Below, one piece after another: positions 7,603 through 15,943 of a stretch of DNA of 64,000 nt. Under the pieces are notes generated by a model. The model was not told where the DNA came from. It saw only the letters and a program-made list of their open reading frames with translations, and did not search any database. This DNA comes from Desulfitobacterium hafniense DCB-2 (GTDB lineage Bacteria; Bacillota; Desulfitobacteriia; Desulfitobacteriales; Desulfitobacteriaceae), in the NCBI RefSeq assembly GCF_000021925.1, contig NC_011830.1, positions 4,871,001-4,935,000 on the forward strand, written 5' to 3'. Position numbers and translations under genes: made by a program. Each line of letters starts with the position of its first letter. The stretch's first letter is position 1.

Positions 7603-7644
7603 AAGACGGCTCTCCCCGGCTAAAAGCAGGATGAGAACCGTCTT
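7603..7644 (-). terminator. Probable terminator of the cysteine-type ABC operon
   Basis: The arms AAGACGGTTCTC and GAGAGCCGTCTT pair on the minus strand downstream of the binding-protein stop at 7692; the following run (CTGTTATG) is only weakly T-rich. The remaining 7500-7600 interval shows nothing I can name. Confidence 0.5.
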
Positions 7645-7691
7645 ACTTCTTATTATCTTTAGATATATATTTAGCTATCTAAACTCCGAGC

Positions 7692-8585
7692 TTAAAGCTT
7701 CCCGCCTTCGACAATTAGCTCCTCAGGTTTTACATCGTCCCCGTACACGGGCAGGAGGGTTTTTTCATAAGCTTTCTTTATGAAATCTTCTTTAGCGAGC
7801 TCTGCCAGCTCCTGATTGATCCAGTTTAAGAGTTCGGTGTCGCCCTTCTTTACTGCCGGTGCAATGGTATCCGTGCTGCCTAAAGTAGGTACACCTACGG
7901 TGAAGCCCGGATTGGATTTGGCCCAGGCGAGGACTTCCGTATTGTCATGAGCTAAGGCGGCTCCCCGGCCATCTTTTAAGGCTTCAAAGGCTTCCGTGTT
8001 TTGATCATATTTAAGAAGTTCCAGATCCGGGTGGTTTTTGGTCAGATAATCCTGAGCCGTGGTTCCTTTATTGACAATAACCTTCTGCCCTTGAAGCTGG
8101 TCGATAGAGGTGATCAAAGCTCCGTTAGGTGAGACGATCCCCAGGGCAACTTTCATATAGGGGTTGGCAAAATCCACTTTTTGCTTTCTTTCTTCTGTCA
8201 CTGTGAAATTAGCCATAATAATGTCGACCTTGTTGGATTCCAGATAAGGTACTCTGTTGGCAGCCTCCACCAATACGAACTCTACCTTGGATTCGTCCCC
8301 TAAAAGGTCTTTGGCGAAGCGTCTGGCGATTTCCACATCAAAGCCTTGATTCTGGCCATTGGCGTCTACATAACCAAAGGGCGGCTTATCACTGAACACC
8401 CCAATCCGCAGGGTTCCCCGCTGCTTGATTTCTTCCAGGGAGCCTGCTGAGGAGGCACCGTTTGCCTTATTGGCGTTGTTGGCATTATTGGCTTGGTCGC
8501 CGCCTGTCTGGCCGCACCCCACAAGTCCGCCCAGGAGCAACGCTCCGGCCAGAACGAGGGCCAGGGATCTGATCATCTTTTTCAT
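7692..8585 (-). CDS. ABC transporter substrate-binding lipoprotein, cysteine (CjaA) type
   Basis: A secreted lipoprotein of about 297 residues. I place the start at the ATG of MKKMIRSLALVLAG (8585); an in-frame extension to 8705 lacks a signal sequence. The lipobox LVGC lies at residues 21-24, followed by an Asn/Ala-rich linker. The solute-binding domain family 3 segments FSDKPPFGYVDANGQNQGFDVEIA, ANRVPYLESNKVDIIMANFT and KYDQNTEAFEALKDGRGAALAHDN closely follow the cysteine-binding CjaA proteins, so cysteine or cystine is the likeliest ligand, though polar amino acids remain possible. It is the last gene of a four-gene importer operon. Confidence 0.88.
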   Translation of the reverse strand: MKKMIRSLALVLAGALLLGGLVGCGQTGGDQANNANNANKANGASSAGSLEEIKQRGTLRIGVFSDKPPFGYVDANGQNQGFDVEIARRFAKDLLGDESKVEFVLVEAANRVPYLESNKVDIIMANFTVTEERKQKVDFANPYMKVALGIVSPNGALITSIDQLQGQKVIVNKGTTAQDYLTKNHPDLELLKYDQNTEAFEALKDGRGAALAHDNTEVLAWAKSNPGFTVGVPTLGSTDTIAPAVKKGDTELLNWINQELAELAKEDFIKKAYEKTLLPVYGDDVKPEELIVEGGKL

Positions 8586-8723
8586 CTTTTCTCTCAACCT
8601 TTCTTCTCTTCTTTTTGGGATATTTTTATAGCTTTCCTTTGGCTCTGGTTGCCCGGCACTGTGAAAACCTATGGAACGCTGCGGAAGGCTGCGGTATTGC
8701 TGCACCTACCTGGTGCACCGGCA

Positions 8724-9503
8724 CTAATATTGAAATATATTAAGAAATTGCTTCGCCCGCTCGGTGCGTGGGTTATTGAAGAACTCCTGGGGGCCGGCAA
8801 TTTCACAAACAGTACCTGAATCCATGAAAACGACCCGGTCGGCGACGGCTTGGGCAAAGCCCATCTCATGAGTGACAATGATCATGGTCATTCCCTGTTT
8901 GGCCAGGCCCAGCATCACGTCAAGAACTTCCCGGACCATTTCCGGATCAAGGGATGCTGTCACCTCATCAAAAAGCATGATCTCCGGATTCATGCATAAG
9001 GCTCTGACGATAGCGATTCTCTGCTTCTGGCCTCCGGATAGCTCCCTTGGCCAAGCGTCCATTCTATCGAATAACCCCACTCTTTCCAAAAGGGCCTTGG
9101 CTTGCTCCATGACTTGGCTGCGCTCCCTGTTCTGTACCTTTGTAGGCCCCAGGAGAATATTCTCAATCACCGTCATATGGGGAAAAAGATCATAGTTTTG
9201 AAAAACCATACCGATCTGCTGACGAATCTGCTCCCAATCGACTTTTCCTCTGATCAGGCTTTGACCTGACAGCAGGATATCTCCTTTTTGAATGGGTTCA
9301 AGACCGTTAAGGCAGCGGAGCAGAGTGCTTTTACCGCATCCGGAGGGCCCTAAAACCACAATGACCTCACCTCTGGGGACCTGGAGATCAATCCCCTTAA
9401 GAACGGGTTTGCCCCCATACTCTTTATACAAATCCTTGATTGCCAATAAAATTTCTCTTTGCTCACTACTCATTGAACCACCACTTATTGAATTATTGCT
9501 CAT
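8724..9503 (-). CDS. ABC transporter ATPase, polar amino acid type
   Basis: The ATPase of the importer, about 259 residues. Walker A is GPSGCGKST, the Q-loop lies in GMVFQNYDLFPHMTV, the signature is LSGGQKQRIAI, Walker B is IMLFDEVTASLD and the switch His is in VTHEMGFA. These and the length match GlnQ/TcyC-type ATPases. I use the ATG at 9503 (AGGAGT nine bases before) rather than the longest frame at 9599, which would overlap the permease gene. A second ATG at 9473 with its own GGTGG is also possible. It lies between the second permease and the binding protein. Confidence 0.92.
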   Translation of the reverse strand: MSNNSISGGSMSSEQREILLAIKDLYKEYGGKPVLKGIDLQVPRGEVIVVLGPSGCGKSTLLRCLNGLEPIQKGDILLSGQSLIRGKVDWEQIRQQIGMVFQNYDLFPHMTVIENILLGPTKVQNRERSQVMEQAKALLERVGLFDRMDAWPRELSGGQKQRIAIVRALCMNPEIMLFDEVTASLDPEMVREVLDVMLGLAKQGMTMIIVTHEMGFAQAVADRVVFMDSGTVCEIAGPQEFFNNPRTERAKQFLNIFQY

Positions 9504-9513
9504 TGAATCACTC

Positions 9514-10191
9514 CTAACTGCTCCACTTGGCTTCCAGTCTCTTGGCCAGACGGGACAATGGATAACACATGATGAAGTACAGAATAAAAATAAGCCCATA
9601 AATCCAGAAGGAGGCCGTGGGAACGGTAAAGCGGGCGTTCTCGATCATCTGCTGACCGACTTTGAGGATTTCCACCACCCCAATGAGTACCGCAAGGGAG
9701 GTGGTCTTGACCATCCGTGTGGCCAGGTTAATCGTGGCAGGCAGCATCCGTCTTACAGCCTGAGGGATTAAAACATACCGGTAAAGCTGCCCAAAGCTTA
9801 AACCCAGCGCTTTACCGGAGTCGCTCTGATGCCGGGGCAAGGATTCCAGGGCGCCCCTGACGATGTCACCCATTTCTGCCGTCCCCCAGAGAATAAAGAC
9901 AATGATGACGATGAGCTCACCTTCCAGATGAATAGCAAAGACTGAGGTTATGCCGAAATAGCCGATGAATAACCAGACAAGGACGGGAATAATTCGGAAG
10001 GCTTCCAGATAAAGGCGGCAGAGCACCTTGATCAGCTTGGATTTCATGGTCATGAGCAGACCAAAGGCAATTCCTGTGCAGGCAGAGATTAAGATAGCGA
10101 TCAAGGCAATCCTTACTGTAACCAGCAACCCCTCCAGCAGACGCACTATATTCTGTGAGGTAAAAAGCATCTCAAGGGCCGAATTCAGCAT
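9514..10191 (-). CDS. ABC transporter permease, polar amino acid type (second)
   Basis: A 225-residue inner-membrane permease of the His/Glu/Gln family. It has about five hydrophobic segments and the EAA loop GALESLPRHQSDSGKALGLSFGQLYRYVLIPQA, which docks on the ATPase. It overlaps the upstream permease gene by 20 bases, so translation is probably coupled, and is followed 10 bases later by the ATPase gene. With the first permease it would form a heterodimeric pore for the imported amino acid. Confidence 0.9.
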   Translation of the reverse strand: MLNSALEMLFTSQNIVRLLEGLLVTVRIALIAILISACTGIAFGLLMTMKSKLIKVLCRLYLEAFRIIPVLVWLFIGYFGITSVFAIHLEGELIVIIVFILWGTAEMGDIVRGALESLPRHQSDSGKALGLSFGQLYRYVLIPQAVRRMLPATINLATRMVKTTSLAVLIGVVEILKVGQQMIENARFTVPTASFWIYGLIFILYFIMCYPLSRLAKRLEAKWSS

Positions 10192-10837
10192 AGCGCACCT
10201 TCCTCTCCAACCAAGTCAAGAATAAAGACAAAGGCAACAGGATGATTAAGTAAGAAACAACCAACATTAAGAGGGATTCAACGGTCTGATAATACATCCC
10301 GATCAGATCTTTGGTAACATTCATAAGATCGAGAATAGCGATGGCCCCAAGAACGGAGGTTTCTTTGAGCAGGAAGATACAGTTGGCGCCAAGGGCCGGG
10401 ATGCTGAAGGAAAACGCCTGAGGGAATACCACATAGCGAATCAACTGCCACCGTGAAAGCCCTAAGCTCAGGCCGGATTCAATCTGGGATTTGCTCACCG
10501 CTTCCATTCCGCCGCGCAAGGCCTCAGCCATATAGCTCCCTCCTAAAAAGGAAAGGCCAAGAATTGCACAAGCCGTCTCACTTAATGTCACCCCCAGCTT
10601 GGGCAGTCCAAAATAGAGAAAGTAGACCTGGATCAGCAAAGGGGTGTTCCGGGAGAGCTCTATATACCCTCCCATGATCGTTTTTAAAAGAGGTATACGG
10701 TAATACATAATGACACTGCAGATCAGGCCAAGAAGCAGGGAGAACAGTGTCCCCCAAAAAGCCAGCTTTAAGGTAAGCCAGGCCGCTTTTTCATATAAAG
10801 GAATGTTTTGAAGAATGAATTCCCAATTTAAATTCAT
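10172..10837 (-). CDS. ABC transporter permease, polar amino acid type (first)
   Basis: A permease of about 221 residues, paralogous to the next gene. The start chosen is the ATG of MNLNWEFILQNIPLYEKAAW at 10837 (GAGAGG upstream); the longer frame from 10882 adds a polar leader unlikely to be translated. The EAA loop reads GGMEAVSKSQIESGLSLGLSRWQLIRYVVFPQA. It is the first gene after the consensus promoter at 10962-10990, so the operon order is permease, permease, ATPase, binding protein. Confidence 0.9.
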   Translation of the reverse strand: MNLNWEFILQNIPLYEKAAWLTLKLAFWGTLFSLLLGLICSVIMYYRIPLLKTIMGGYIELSRNTPLLIQVYFLYFGLPKLGVTLSETACAILGLSFLGGSYMAEALRGGMEAVSKSQIESGLSLGLSRWQLIRYVVFPQAFSFSIPALGANCIFLLKETSVLGAIAILDLMNVTKDLIGMYYQTVESLLMLVVSYLIILLPLSLFLTWLERKVRYAEFGP

Positions 10838-10925
10838 GCCGGCCTCTCTTTCAGTCCATTCTGCAGAGCCTCTGCAGCTCAACTATCTGCTTAAATATTT
10901 GCTTAACTATCTGTTCAAACACCTT

Positions 10926-10990
10926 TATATAATTCCTATATATTTAGTATGATATATCGGAATTATATATTCCGACTCTCACTCTGTCAA
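10926..10990 (-). promoter_or_regulatory. Consensus promoter with overlapping inverted repeats, cysteine-type ABC operon
   Basis: TTGACA (10990-10985), exactly 17 bp, TATAAT (10967-10962). The -10 box lies inside GGAATATATAATTCC (10973-10959), and a second half-site GGAATTATATA follows at 10936-10926; ATATAATTCC and GGAATTATAT form an inverted pair. A perfect promoter masked by such repeats is typical of repression. The half-sites resemble those of CymR-type cysteine repressors, but the spacing differs from the published CymR consensus, so the regulator is only suggested. Confidence 0.7.
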
Positions 10991-11010
10991 TCTTTTATTT
11001 TTGCCAAGAG

Positions 11011-11076
11011 AAAAAGGAACCGACAGCTTTTGAACCGGAATAGGTTCGCGAGGTGTCAGTTCCTTTTTCTTTTTTA
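11011..11076. terminator. Bidirectional terminator hairpin after the exodeoxyribonuclease gene
   Basis: AAAAAGGAACCGACA (11011-11025) pairs with TGTCAGTTCCTTTTT (11055-11069), with an inner ACCG/CGGT-like stem. It would end transcription of the minus-strand gene at 11126 before the ABC operon promoter. Confidence 0.65.
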
Positions 11077-11125
11077 GTTTGGCCGCACACTATCTGAGGG
11101 TCAACAAACTATTAATATACGGGAA

Positions 11126-11878
11126 TCAGAAAATTTCCAGGCCCACCGGGCAATGATCGGAGCCCATGATCTGATCGTAGATCATGGCGTCTTTGAGCTC
11201 ATTCTTCAGGCTTTCCGAGACACAAAAGTAGTCGATACGCCACCCTGCATTATTGGCCCGGGCGTTGAACATGTAGGACCACCAGGTGTAGGCTTCTTTT
11301 TTATCCGGGTTGAAATGGCGGAAGGTATCGATAAAGCCGTTCTTAAGCAGTTCACTGAATTTTGCCCGTTCTTCATCAGTGAAGCCGGCATTTTTGCGAT
11401 TGGTTTTAGGGTTTTTGAGATCGATCTCCGTATGGGCGACATTGAGATCGCCGCACAGGATCACCGGTTTGGATTTTTCCAGGTTTTTAAGATAACCGAG
11501 GAATTCCGCTTCCCAGATCATGCGATAATCCAAGCGGGCCAAGTCCCTTTGCGAGTTGGGGGTGTAGACCGTGACCAGGTAAAAGGTATCAAATTCAAGG
11601 GTAATGACCCGCCCTTCCTGATCATGCTCTTCCTGGCCGATCCCATAGGACACACTCAGGGGTTCTTTCTTGGCAAAGACTGCGGTTCCGGAATAACCTT
11701 TCTTCTGAGCAAAATTCCAATAGGCGTGATACCCCTCCAACTGGAAAGGGATCTGCTCTTCCTGAAGCTTGGTCTCCTGCAGGCAAAAGATATCCGCTTG
11801 CTCCTGCTGGAAAAAGTCCATAAAGCCCTTATTCAGACAAGCCCGCAGGCCATTGACATTCCATGATATTAATTTCAT
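11126..11878 (-). CDS. xth: Exodeoxyribonuclease III / AP endonuclease
   Basis: A 250-residue DNA-repair enzyme that cuts 5' of abasic sites and degrades one strand of duplex DNA 3' to 5'. All exonuclease-III motifs are present: SWNVNGLRA at the start, LQETKLQ with the metal-binding Glu, GDLNVAHTEIDL, the Trp/Tyr pair in YTWWSYMFNARANNAGWRIDYF, and the terminal GSDHCPVGL with the catalytic Asp-His. Length is normal. The ATG at 11878 follows GAGGAGAG. It is a single gene between two terminators. Confidence 0.95.
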   Translation of the reverse strand: MKLISWNVNGLRACLNKGFMDFFQQEQADIFCLQETKLQEEQIPFQLEGYHAYWNFAQKKGYSGTAVFAKKEPLSVSYGIGQEEHDQEGRVITLEFDTFYLVTVYTPNSQRDLARLDYRMIWEAEFLGYLKNLEKSKPVILCGDLNVAHTEIDLKNPKTNRKNAGFTDEERAKFSELLKNGFIDTFRHFNPDKKEAYTWWSYMFNARANNAGWRIDYFCVSESLKNELKDAMIYDQIMGSDHCPVGLEIF

Positions 11879-11977
11879 CCCGTTCTCTCCTCTAATGACG
11901 TTTTTGTGCCATTAATCTCTTGGACACCATCTCATTTTGTTATTGTCCATTTGTAATCAGTCTAGCTTTGCAACCAT

Positions 11978-12017
11978 AAAAAATCAAGCTTTCAGCTTCA
12001 CAAGGCTGAAAGCCTGA
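11978..12017 (-). terminator. Terminator of the Xaa-Pro aminopeptidase gene
   Basis: TCAGGCTTTCAGC and GCTGAAAGCTTGA pair on the minus strand and are followed by TTTTTT, just past the stop at 12044. Confidence 0.75.
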
Positions 12018-12043
12018 TTCCAGGGTATTCAGTAATTTAAGTC

Positions 12044-13816
12044 TTATCTGCCGCATTCCTGAGCCAGCCAGGCTTTTTCTTCAGCATCCAGATAAGGCTC
12101 CAGGGTGGTGTAGACCATTTGGTTGTAGTCATCCAGCCATGTTTGCTCTTCTTCTGTGAGGAGGCTTTGATCCACACCCCCTAAGTCGATGGGGCAATAG
12201 GTCACAGCTTCAAAGCCCATAAATTGGCCGAATTCAGTCTCCTCGGCTTTTCTCACCACCATCATATTCTCGGTGCGAATGCCGTGTTTCCCTTCTTTAT
12301 AGATACCGGGCTCATTGGTCAGGATCATCCCTGCTTCCAGTTTCACCGTATTAGGGGTCTGGCTCAGCCGCTGGGGGCCTTCATGAACATTCAAAAACAT
12401 ACCCACTCCATGACCTGTACCGCATTTGTAATCCATGCCGTATTTCCAGATGGGCTGTCTGGCCAGGACATCTAAGTTGGAGCCTGTAGCACCGTAAAGA
12501 AATTTAACGGTGGCTAAGGCGATATGTCCCTTCAGCACCAGGGTAAAATCTCTTTTTTCTTCTTCAGTCAGGGGGCCTAAAACGATAGTACGGGTGATGT
12601 CGGTGGTGCCGCCGAAGTATTGACCGCCTGAATCCACCAAAAGAAATCCTTCGGCCGCCAAGGTGTAAGCGCTTTCCGGAGTGGCCTTATAGTGCATCAT
12701 GGCGGCATGGTCTTTATAGCCGGCAATGGTATCGAAACTCAGGCCCACACATTCCTTGTTTGCTCTTCGCAGGGTTTCCAGGGTATCTTCAGCCGAGAGC
12801 TCAGTTATTTCTTCCTTGCCCAGGGTGGTTTTGAGCCATTTGATAAAACGGACCATCGCCACTCCGTCATGAATATTGCTGGTTTTCAGGTTATCCAGCT
12901 CTATCTCATTTTTGACAGCCTTCAGCATTGCTGTGGGGTTAGCTCCCTCAATCTTTTTCGTTTGGGGATGGATGGCATGGTCAAGGAACGCGTTGACGCT
13001 CTCAGGATCGATAAGGACGGCATCATCCCAGCCAAGGCCCTGCAGGAGCCCGGCGACAGCGGCATAGCCTTTGATTTGGATTCCATCTCTCTCCAGCTCG
13101 GCTTTTACCGGAGCCGGAACCTTGCCCGGATCGATACATAAGGTGCAGGCATCCTCGGTAACCAGGACATGGGCGATGGTCACCGGGTTGTTGGGGACAT
13201 CGGCTCCCCGGATATTTAAGAGCCAGGCGATATCATCCAGGGCGGTCAGAACATGAACATTGGCTCCCTTGCCCTTCATCTGCTGACGAAGCTCATTGAG
13301 CTTCTCGACCCGGGAACGCCCCGCATAGCTTACGTCATGAACAAAGATATCCCGGGCCGGGATGGGAGGACGATCTTGCCATAGCTGCCCCACCAGATCC
13401 TGGTCGAATTCTATGGTGATTTTGCCTGCCCATTCTTTTTCCATGTCTCTAAGCTGTTTGGCTGAAAAAACATGTCCGTCCAAACCGAGGACGCTTCCCT
13501 CCGGCAAATGCTCTTTTAACCATTCTGTATAGCTGGGCACTTGAGGGTCGGCTGCCTTGAACAAACGAATTCCTGAATCCCGGAGCTGTCGCTCCGCTTG
13601 AATGTAATAGCGGCCATCTGTCCATAGACCGGCATCCTTCAGAGTAATGACTACTGTTCCGGCGGAACCGGTAAAGCCGGAAATCCACTGCCGGCTTTTA
13701 AAGTGGTCGGCGACATATTCGCTGAGATGGGAGTCGGAGCTGGGAATAATATAGGCAGCCAGGCCATGATCTGTCATCAGTTTTCTGAGCTTGGCGACCC
13801 GCTCTTGAATGTCCAT
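12044..13816 (-). CDS. Xaa-Pro aminopeptidase (M24B), long form
   Basis: A 590-residue cytosolic metallopeptidase that removes N-terminal residues preceding proline. It has two creatinase-type N-terminal domains (residues 1-300) followed by the pita-bread catalytic domain. The five metal ligands can be placed: Asp in LLVDSGGQY and TTDITRT, His in GTGHGVGMFLNVHEG, Glu in TNEPGIYKEG and Glu in GIRTENMMVV. The length and C-terminal extension match the eukaryote-like long aminopeptidase P. The ATG at 13816 follows TGAGGT. It stands alone, 58 bases after the yedF stop. Confidence 0.94.
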   Translation of the reverse strand: MDIQERVAKLRKLMTDHGLAAYIIPSSDSHLSEYVADHFKSRQWISGFTGSAGTVVITLKDAGLWTDGRYYIQAERQLRDSGIRLFKAADPQVPSYTEWLKEHLPEGSVLGLDGHVFSAKQLRDMEKEWAGKITIEFDQDLVGQLWQDRPPIPARDIFVHDVSYAGRSRVEKLNELRQQMKGKGANVHVLTALDDIAWLLNIRGADVPNNPVTIAHVLVTEDACTLCIDPGKVPAPVKAELERDGIQIKGYAAVAGLLQGLGWDDAVLIDPESVNAFLDHAIHPQTKKIEGANPTAMLKAVKNEIELDNLKTSNIHDGVAMVRFIKWLKTTLGKEEITELSAEDTLETLRRANKECVGLSFDTIAGYKDHAAMMHYKATPESAYTLAAEGFLLVDSGGQYFGGTTDITRTIVLGPLTEEEKRDFTLVLKGHIALATVKFLYGATGSNLDVLARQPIWKYGMDYKCGTGHGVGMFLNVHEGPQRLSQTPNTVKLEAGMILTNEPGIYKEGKHGIRTENMMVVRKAEETEFGQFMGFEAVTYCPIDLGGVDQSLLTEEEQTWLDDYNQMVYTTLEPYLDAEEKAWLAQECGR

Positions 13817-13874
13817 GTTCTTACCTCACTTGCGCTGTAATTTTGGAAAGTTCACTATTAAATTATTCATGAGA

Positions 13875-14468
13875 CTAAATATTGATGAGGCGTTTGGCCT
13901 CGGCCATGGCGGTGACGATATCATACATATTGGCCACCTGGCCTACCGCCAGTTGCTCGGTAATACCATAATAGTTGATGCAGGTACCACAGGTTTGAAT
14001 GATGGTTCCTTGAGCCGCCATGGCTTTTAAATCTTCTATGCTGTTAGAGTCCTTACTGGTCAGATAGGCTCCGGAATTAAAGAAGAGAAGGCGGGCAGGC
14101 GGCGGGGTCAGCTCTCTGAGGGAATAGATAAACCCTTTAAGGAGAATTCGTCCCAGTTCTTCGCTGCCTTCTCCCATGGTGTTCCGCCCGATGGCGACCA
14201 CCAGGCCTGAATCTGCCGGCGTTCCGGAGGTTTCAACAGCACAGCCTTCTCCAGCGACAATGGTGACTTCAATGACGCCGTTGTCTTTTTCCTGATACTC
14301 ACTCTGATAGCCCATACCTTCGGCCATCTTTTGCAGATTTTGCCGCGATATATCGTTATCCACCAGTACCGCCACGACTCCCCCTGCTTCGCCCAATCCC
14401 TCCAGGGCTTTCTTGGCACGAATCACAGGGATGGGGCACACTTGTCCCAGAGCATCGATGGTTATCAT
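13875..14468 (-). CDS. yedF: Sulfurtransferase-like selenium metabolism protein YedF
   Basis: A 197-residue protein. Residues 1-70 form a TusA/SirA-like domain beginning MITIDALGQVCPIPVIRAKKAL, with the CPxP motif Cys. The C-terminal half is a DsrE/F-like domain (VVAIGRNTMGEGSEELGRILLKGFIYSL and LFFNSGAYLT) ending with QTCGTCINYYGI. This two-domain layout is the YedF family that accompanies selD and is thought to handle selenium or sulfur delivery. The ATG at 14468 follows AGGAGG. selD lies directly upstream on the same strand, separated by a hairpin. Confidence 0.9.
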   Translation of the reverse strand: MITIDALGQVCPIPVIRAKKALEGLGEAGGVVAVLVDNDISRQNLQKMAEGMGYQSEYQEKDNGVIEVTIVAGEGCAVETSGTPADSGLVVAIGRNTMGEGSEELGRILLKGFIYSLRELTPPPARLLFFNSGAYLTSKDSNSIEDLKAMAAQGTIIQTCGTCINYYGITEQLAVGQVANMYDIVTAMAEAKRLINI

Positions 14469-14586
14469 TAAATCGTCCTCCTTATCTAAATCCGCAGGCT
14501 AAGCCGGCGGTGTTCTAATACTGTCAGACTGCCATGCTGCTTCATGTTGGTTTAGGTTATCACTGATGAAGCAAATTTATGTTCAT

Positions 14587-14622
14587 CATGCTGCCCGCTC
14601 GGGAAGCAGACGGGGCAGCATG
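14587..14622. repeat. Hairpin between selD and yedF
   Basis: CATGCTGCCC (14587-14596) pairs perfectly with GGGCAGCATG (14613-14622) around a 16-base loop. There is no T-run, so it may tune expression or protect an RNA end rather than terminate. Confidence 0.5.
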
Positions 14623-14623
14623 A

Positions 14624-14649
14624 AAAACGGGACCTGTCCCCTTGATTCA
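14624..14649. repeat. Dispersed repeat, copy 2
   Basis: AAAACGGGACCTGTCCC (14624-14640) continues into CCTTGATTCA. The 21 bases from 14629 are identical to 2756-2776, and the first 17 are identical to 29461-29477. The last three bases supply the TGA stop codon of selD. Confidence 0.65.
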
Positions 14650-15669
14650 CCCTAGAAGAATGGGGAAGTCCTGGCGGGGGAGGACTTCTCCGATCAGTGC
14701 TGCTTGGGGCTCTGTCTCCTGTATGGCACGCAAAGCCTCCTGGGCACAGTCTCCGGGGACACTGAGCAGCAGGCCGCCCGAGGTCTGGGGATCGAGCATC
14801 AGCTCCTGTAACGGAAAGGGGGTATCCCCGAATTCCACCGCGCCCTCCATAAAGTTGCGATTGCGCTGGCCGGCGGCGGTCAGGAGATAGCCTTGGGCAT
14901 AAGTATAAGCCTGAGCAATATAAGGCAGCGCCGAGGGGTAGAGCACAATGGTCGTGGACCCGCCGGCCATCTCCCGGGTATGGGCAAGGAGTCCAAAGCC
15001 GGTGATATCCGTGCAGGCATGAATGGGAAAGTCCCGGGCTTTTTCAGCCGCGTATTTATTGAGGCGCTGCATGGAGGCCAGGGCTGCTTCTACAGCCGCC
15101 GCTTCTGCCATTTCTCCCCGCAGGGCAGCCATGACAATGCCAACCCCCAGGGGTTTGGTAAGGATCAGCCGATCCCCGGGCTGGGGGGTATTGTTCTTCC
15201 AGATCTGCCGGGGATTAAGCCGCCCGGTGACCGCCAGGCCATATTTGGGCTCCCGGTCATAGATGGAGTGCCCTCCGCAGAGAACAGCTCCCGCTTCCTG
15301 GAGCTTCTCCGCTCCTCCTGCCAAGATCTCCCCCAAGTCCTGGATGTCCTCCCGCTCAGGATAGCAGACAAGGTTCAAAGCAAAAAGAGGGCTCCCACCC
15401 ATGGCATAGACATCACTTAAGGCATTAGCCGCGGCAATGCGTCCAAAGGTGCGCGGATCTTCCACCATGGGGGTAAAGAAATCCACGGTAGAAACGATGG
15501 CTGTATCTTCATTTATCTGATAAACTGCCGCATCATCTGAAGCATCAAAGCCTACCAGAAGCTGAGGATCCTGAAAAACGGGCAGACCGGAAAGAACCTT
15601 CGATAATTCGCCGGGTCCGATTTTGGCTCCGCATCCTCCTGTGGTACAGCTTGAAAGAAAAGATTTCAT
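14647..15669 (-). CDS. selD: Selenide, water dikinase
   Basis: A 340-residue enzyme that makes selenophosphate from selenide and ATP, the selenium donor for selenocysteine and selenouridine. The N-terminal active-site loop reads CTTGGCGAKIGPGEL, with C13 and K16 in the positions of the catalytic Cys and Lys of E. coli SelD; no in-frame TGA is found there, so this is a Cys form, and the second Cys of the E. coli CGC motif is Ala. The AIR-synthase-like segments DDAAVYQINEDTAIVSTVDFFTP and ANALSDVYAMGG are intact. The ATG at 15669 follows AAAGGAG. The presence of selD-yedF implies selenoproteins elsewhere in the genome. Confidence 0.95.
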   Translation of the reverse strand: MKSFLSSCTTGGCGAKIGPGELSKVLSGLPVFQDPQLLVGFDASDDAAVYQINEDTAIVSTVDFFTPMVEDPRTFGRIAAANALSDVYAMGGSPLFALNLVCYPEREDIQDLGEILAGGAEKLQEAGAVLCGGHSIYDREPKYGLAVTGRLNPRQIWKNNTPQPGDRLILTKPLGVGIVMAALRGEMAEAAAVEAALASMQRLNKYAAEKARDFPIHACTDITGFGLLAHTREMAGGSTTIVLYPSALPYIAQAYTYAQGYLLTAAGQRNRNFMEGAVEFGDTPFPLQELMLDPQTSGGLLLSVPGDCAQEALRAIQETEPQAALIGEVLPRQDFPILLG

Positions 15670-15943
15670 CTGCTGAATATCTCCTTTCTGTGCCTGGTAC
15701 TCTGAACACCTAATTCCTCATCGTTTTAAGTATGACAGAATACTGGGCAAGAATTCTTCTTCTATCATAACGCTTTCATTTGATTTATGCCAGATTAAGC
15801 CCCATATAAAAATAGAGAAGCTCAGGAGCGGCTTCATCTTTTGCAAACTATTAAACTGTAACACCTAACCGGCTCTGACAAACCGACTCTAACCAAAATG
15901 GCTCTAACCAAATCAGCTTCAATCACATATTCACTGGGGGCGC

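Noticed and set aside
14647..15669. Possible selenocysteine at the SelD active site
   Set aside because: The active-site codon is a Cys codon and no in-frame TGA is present.
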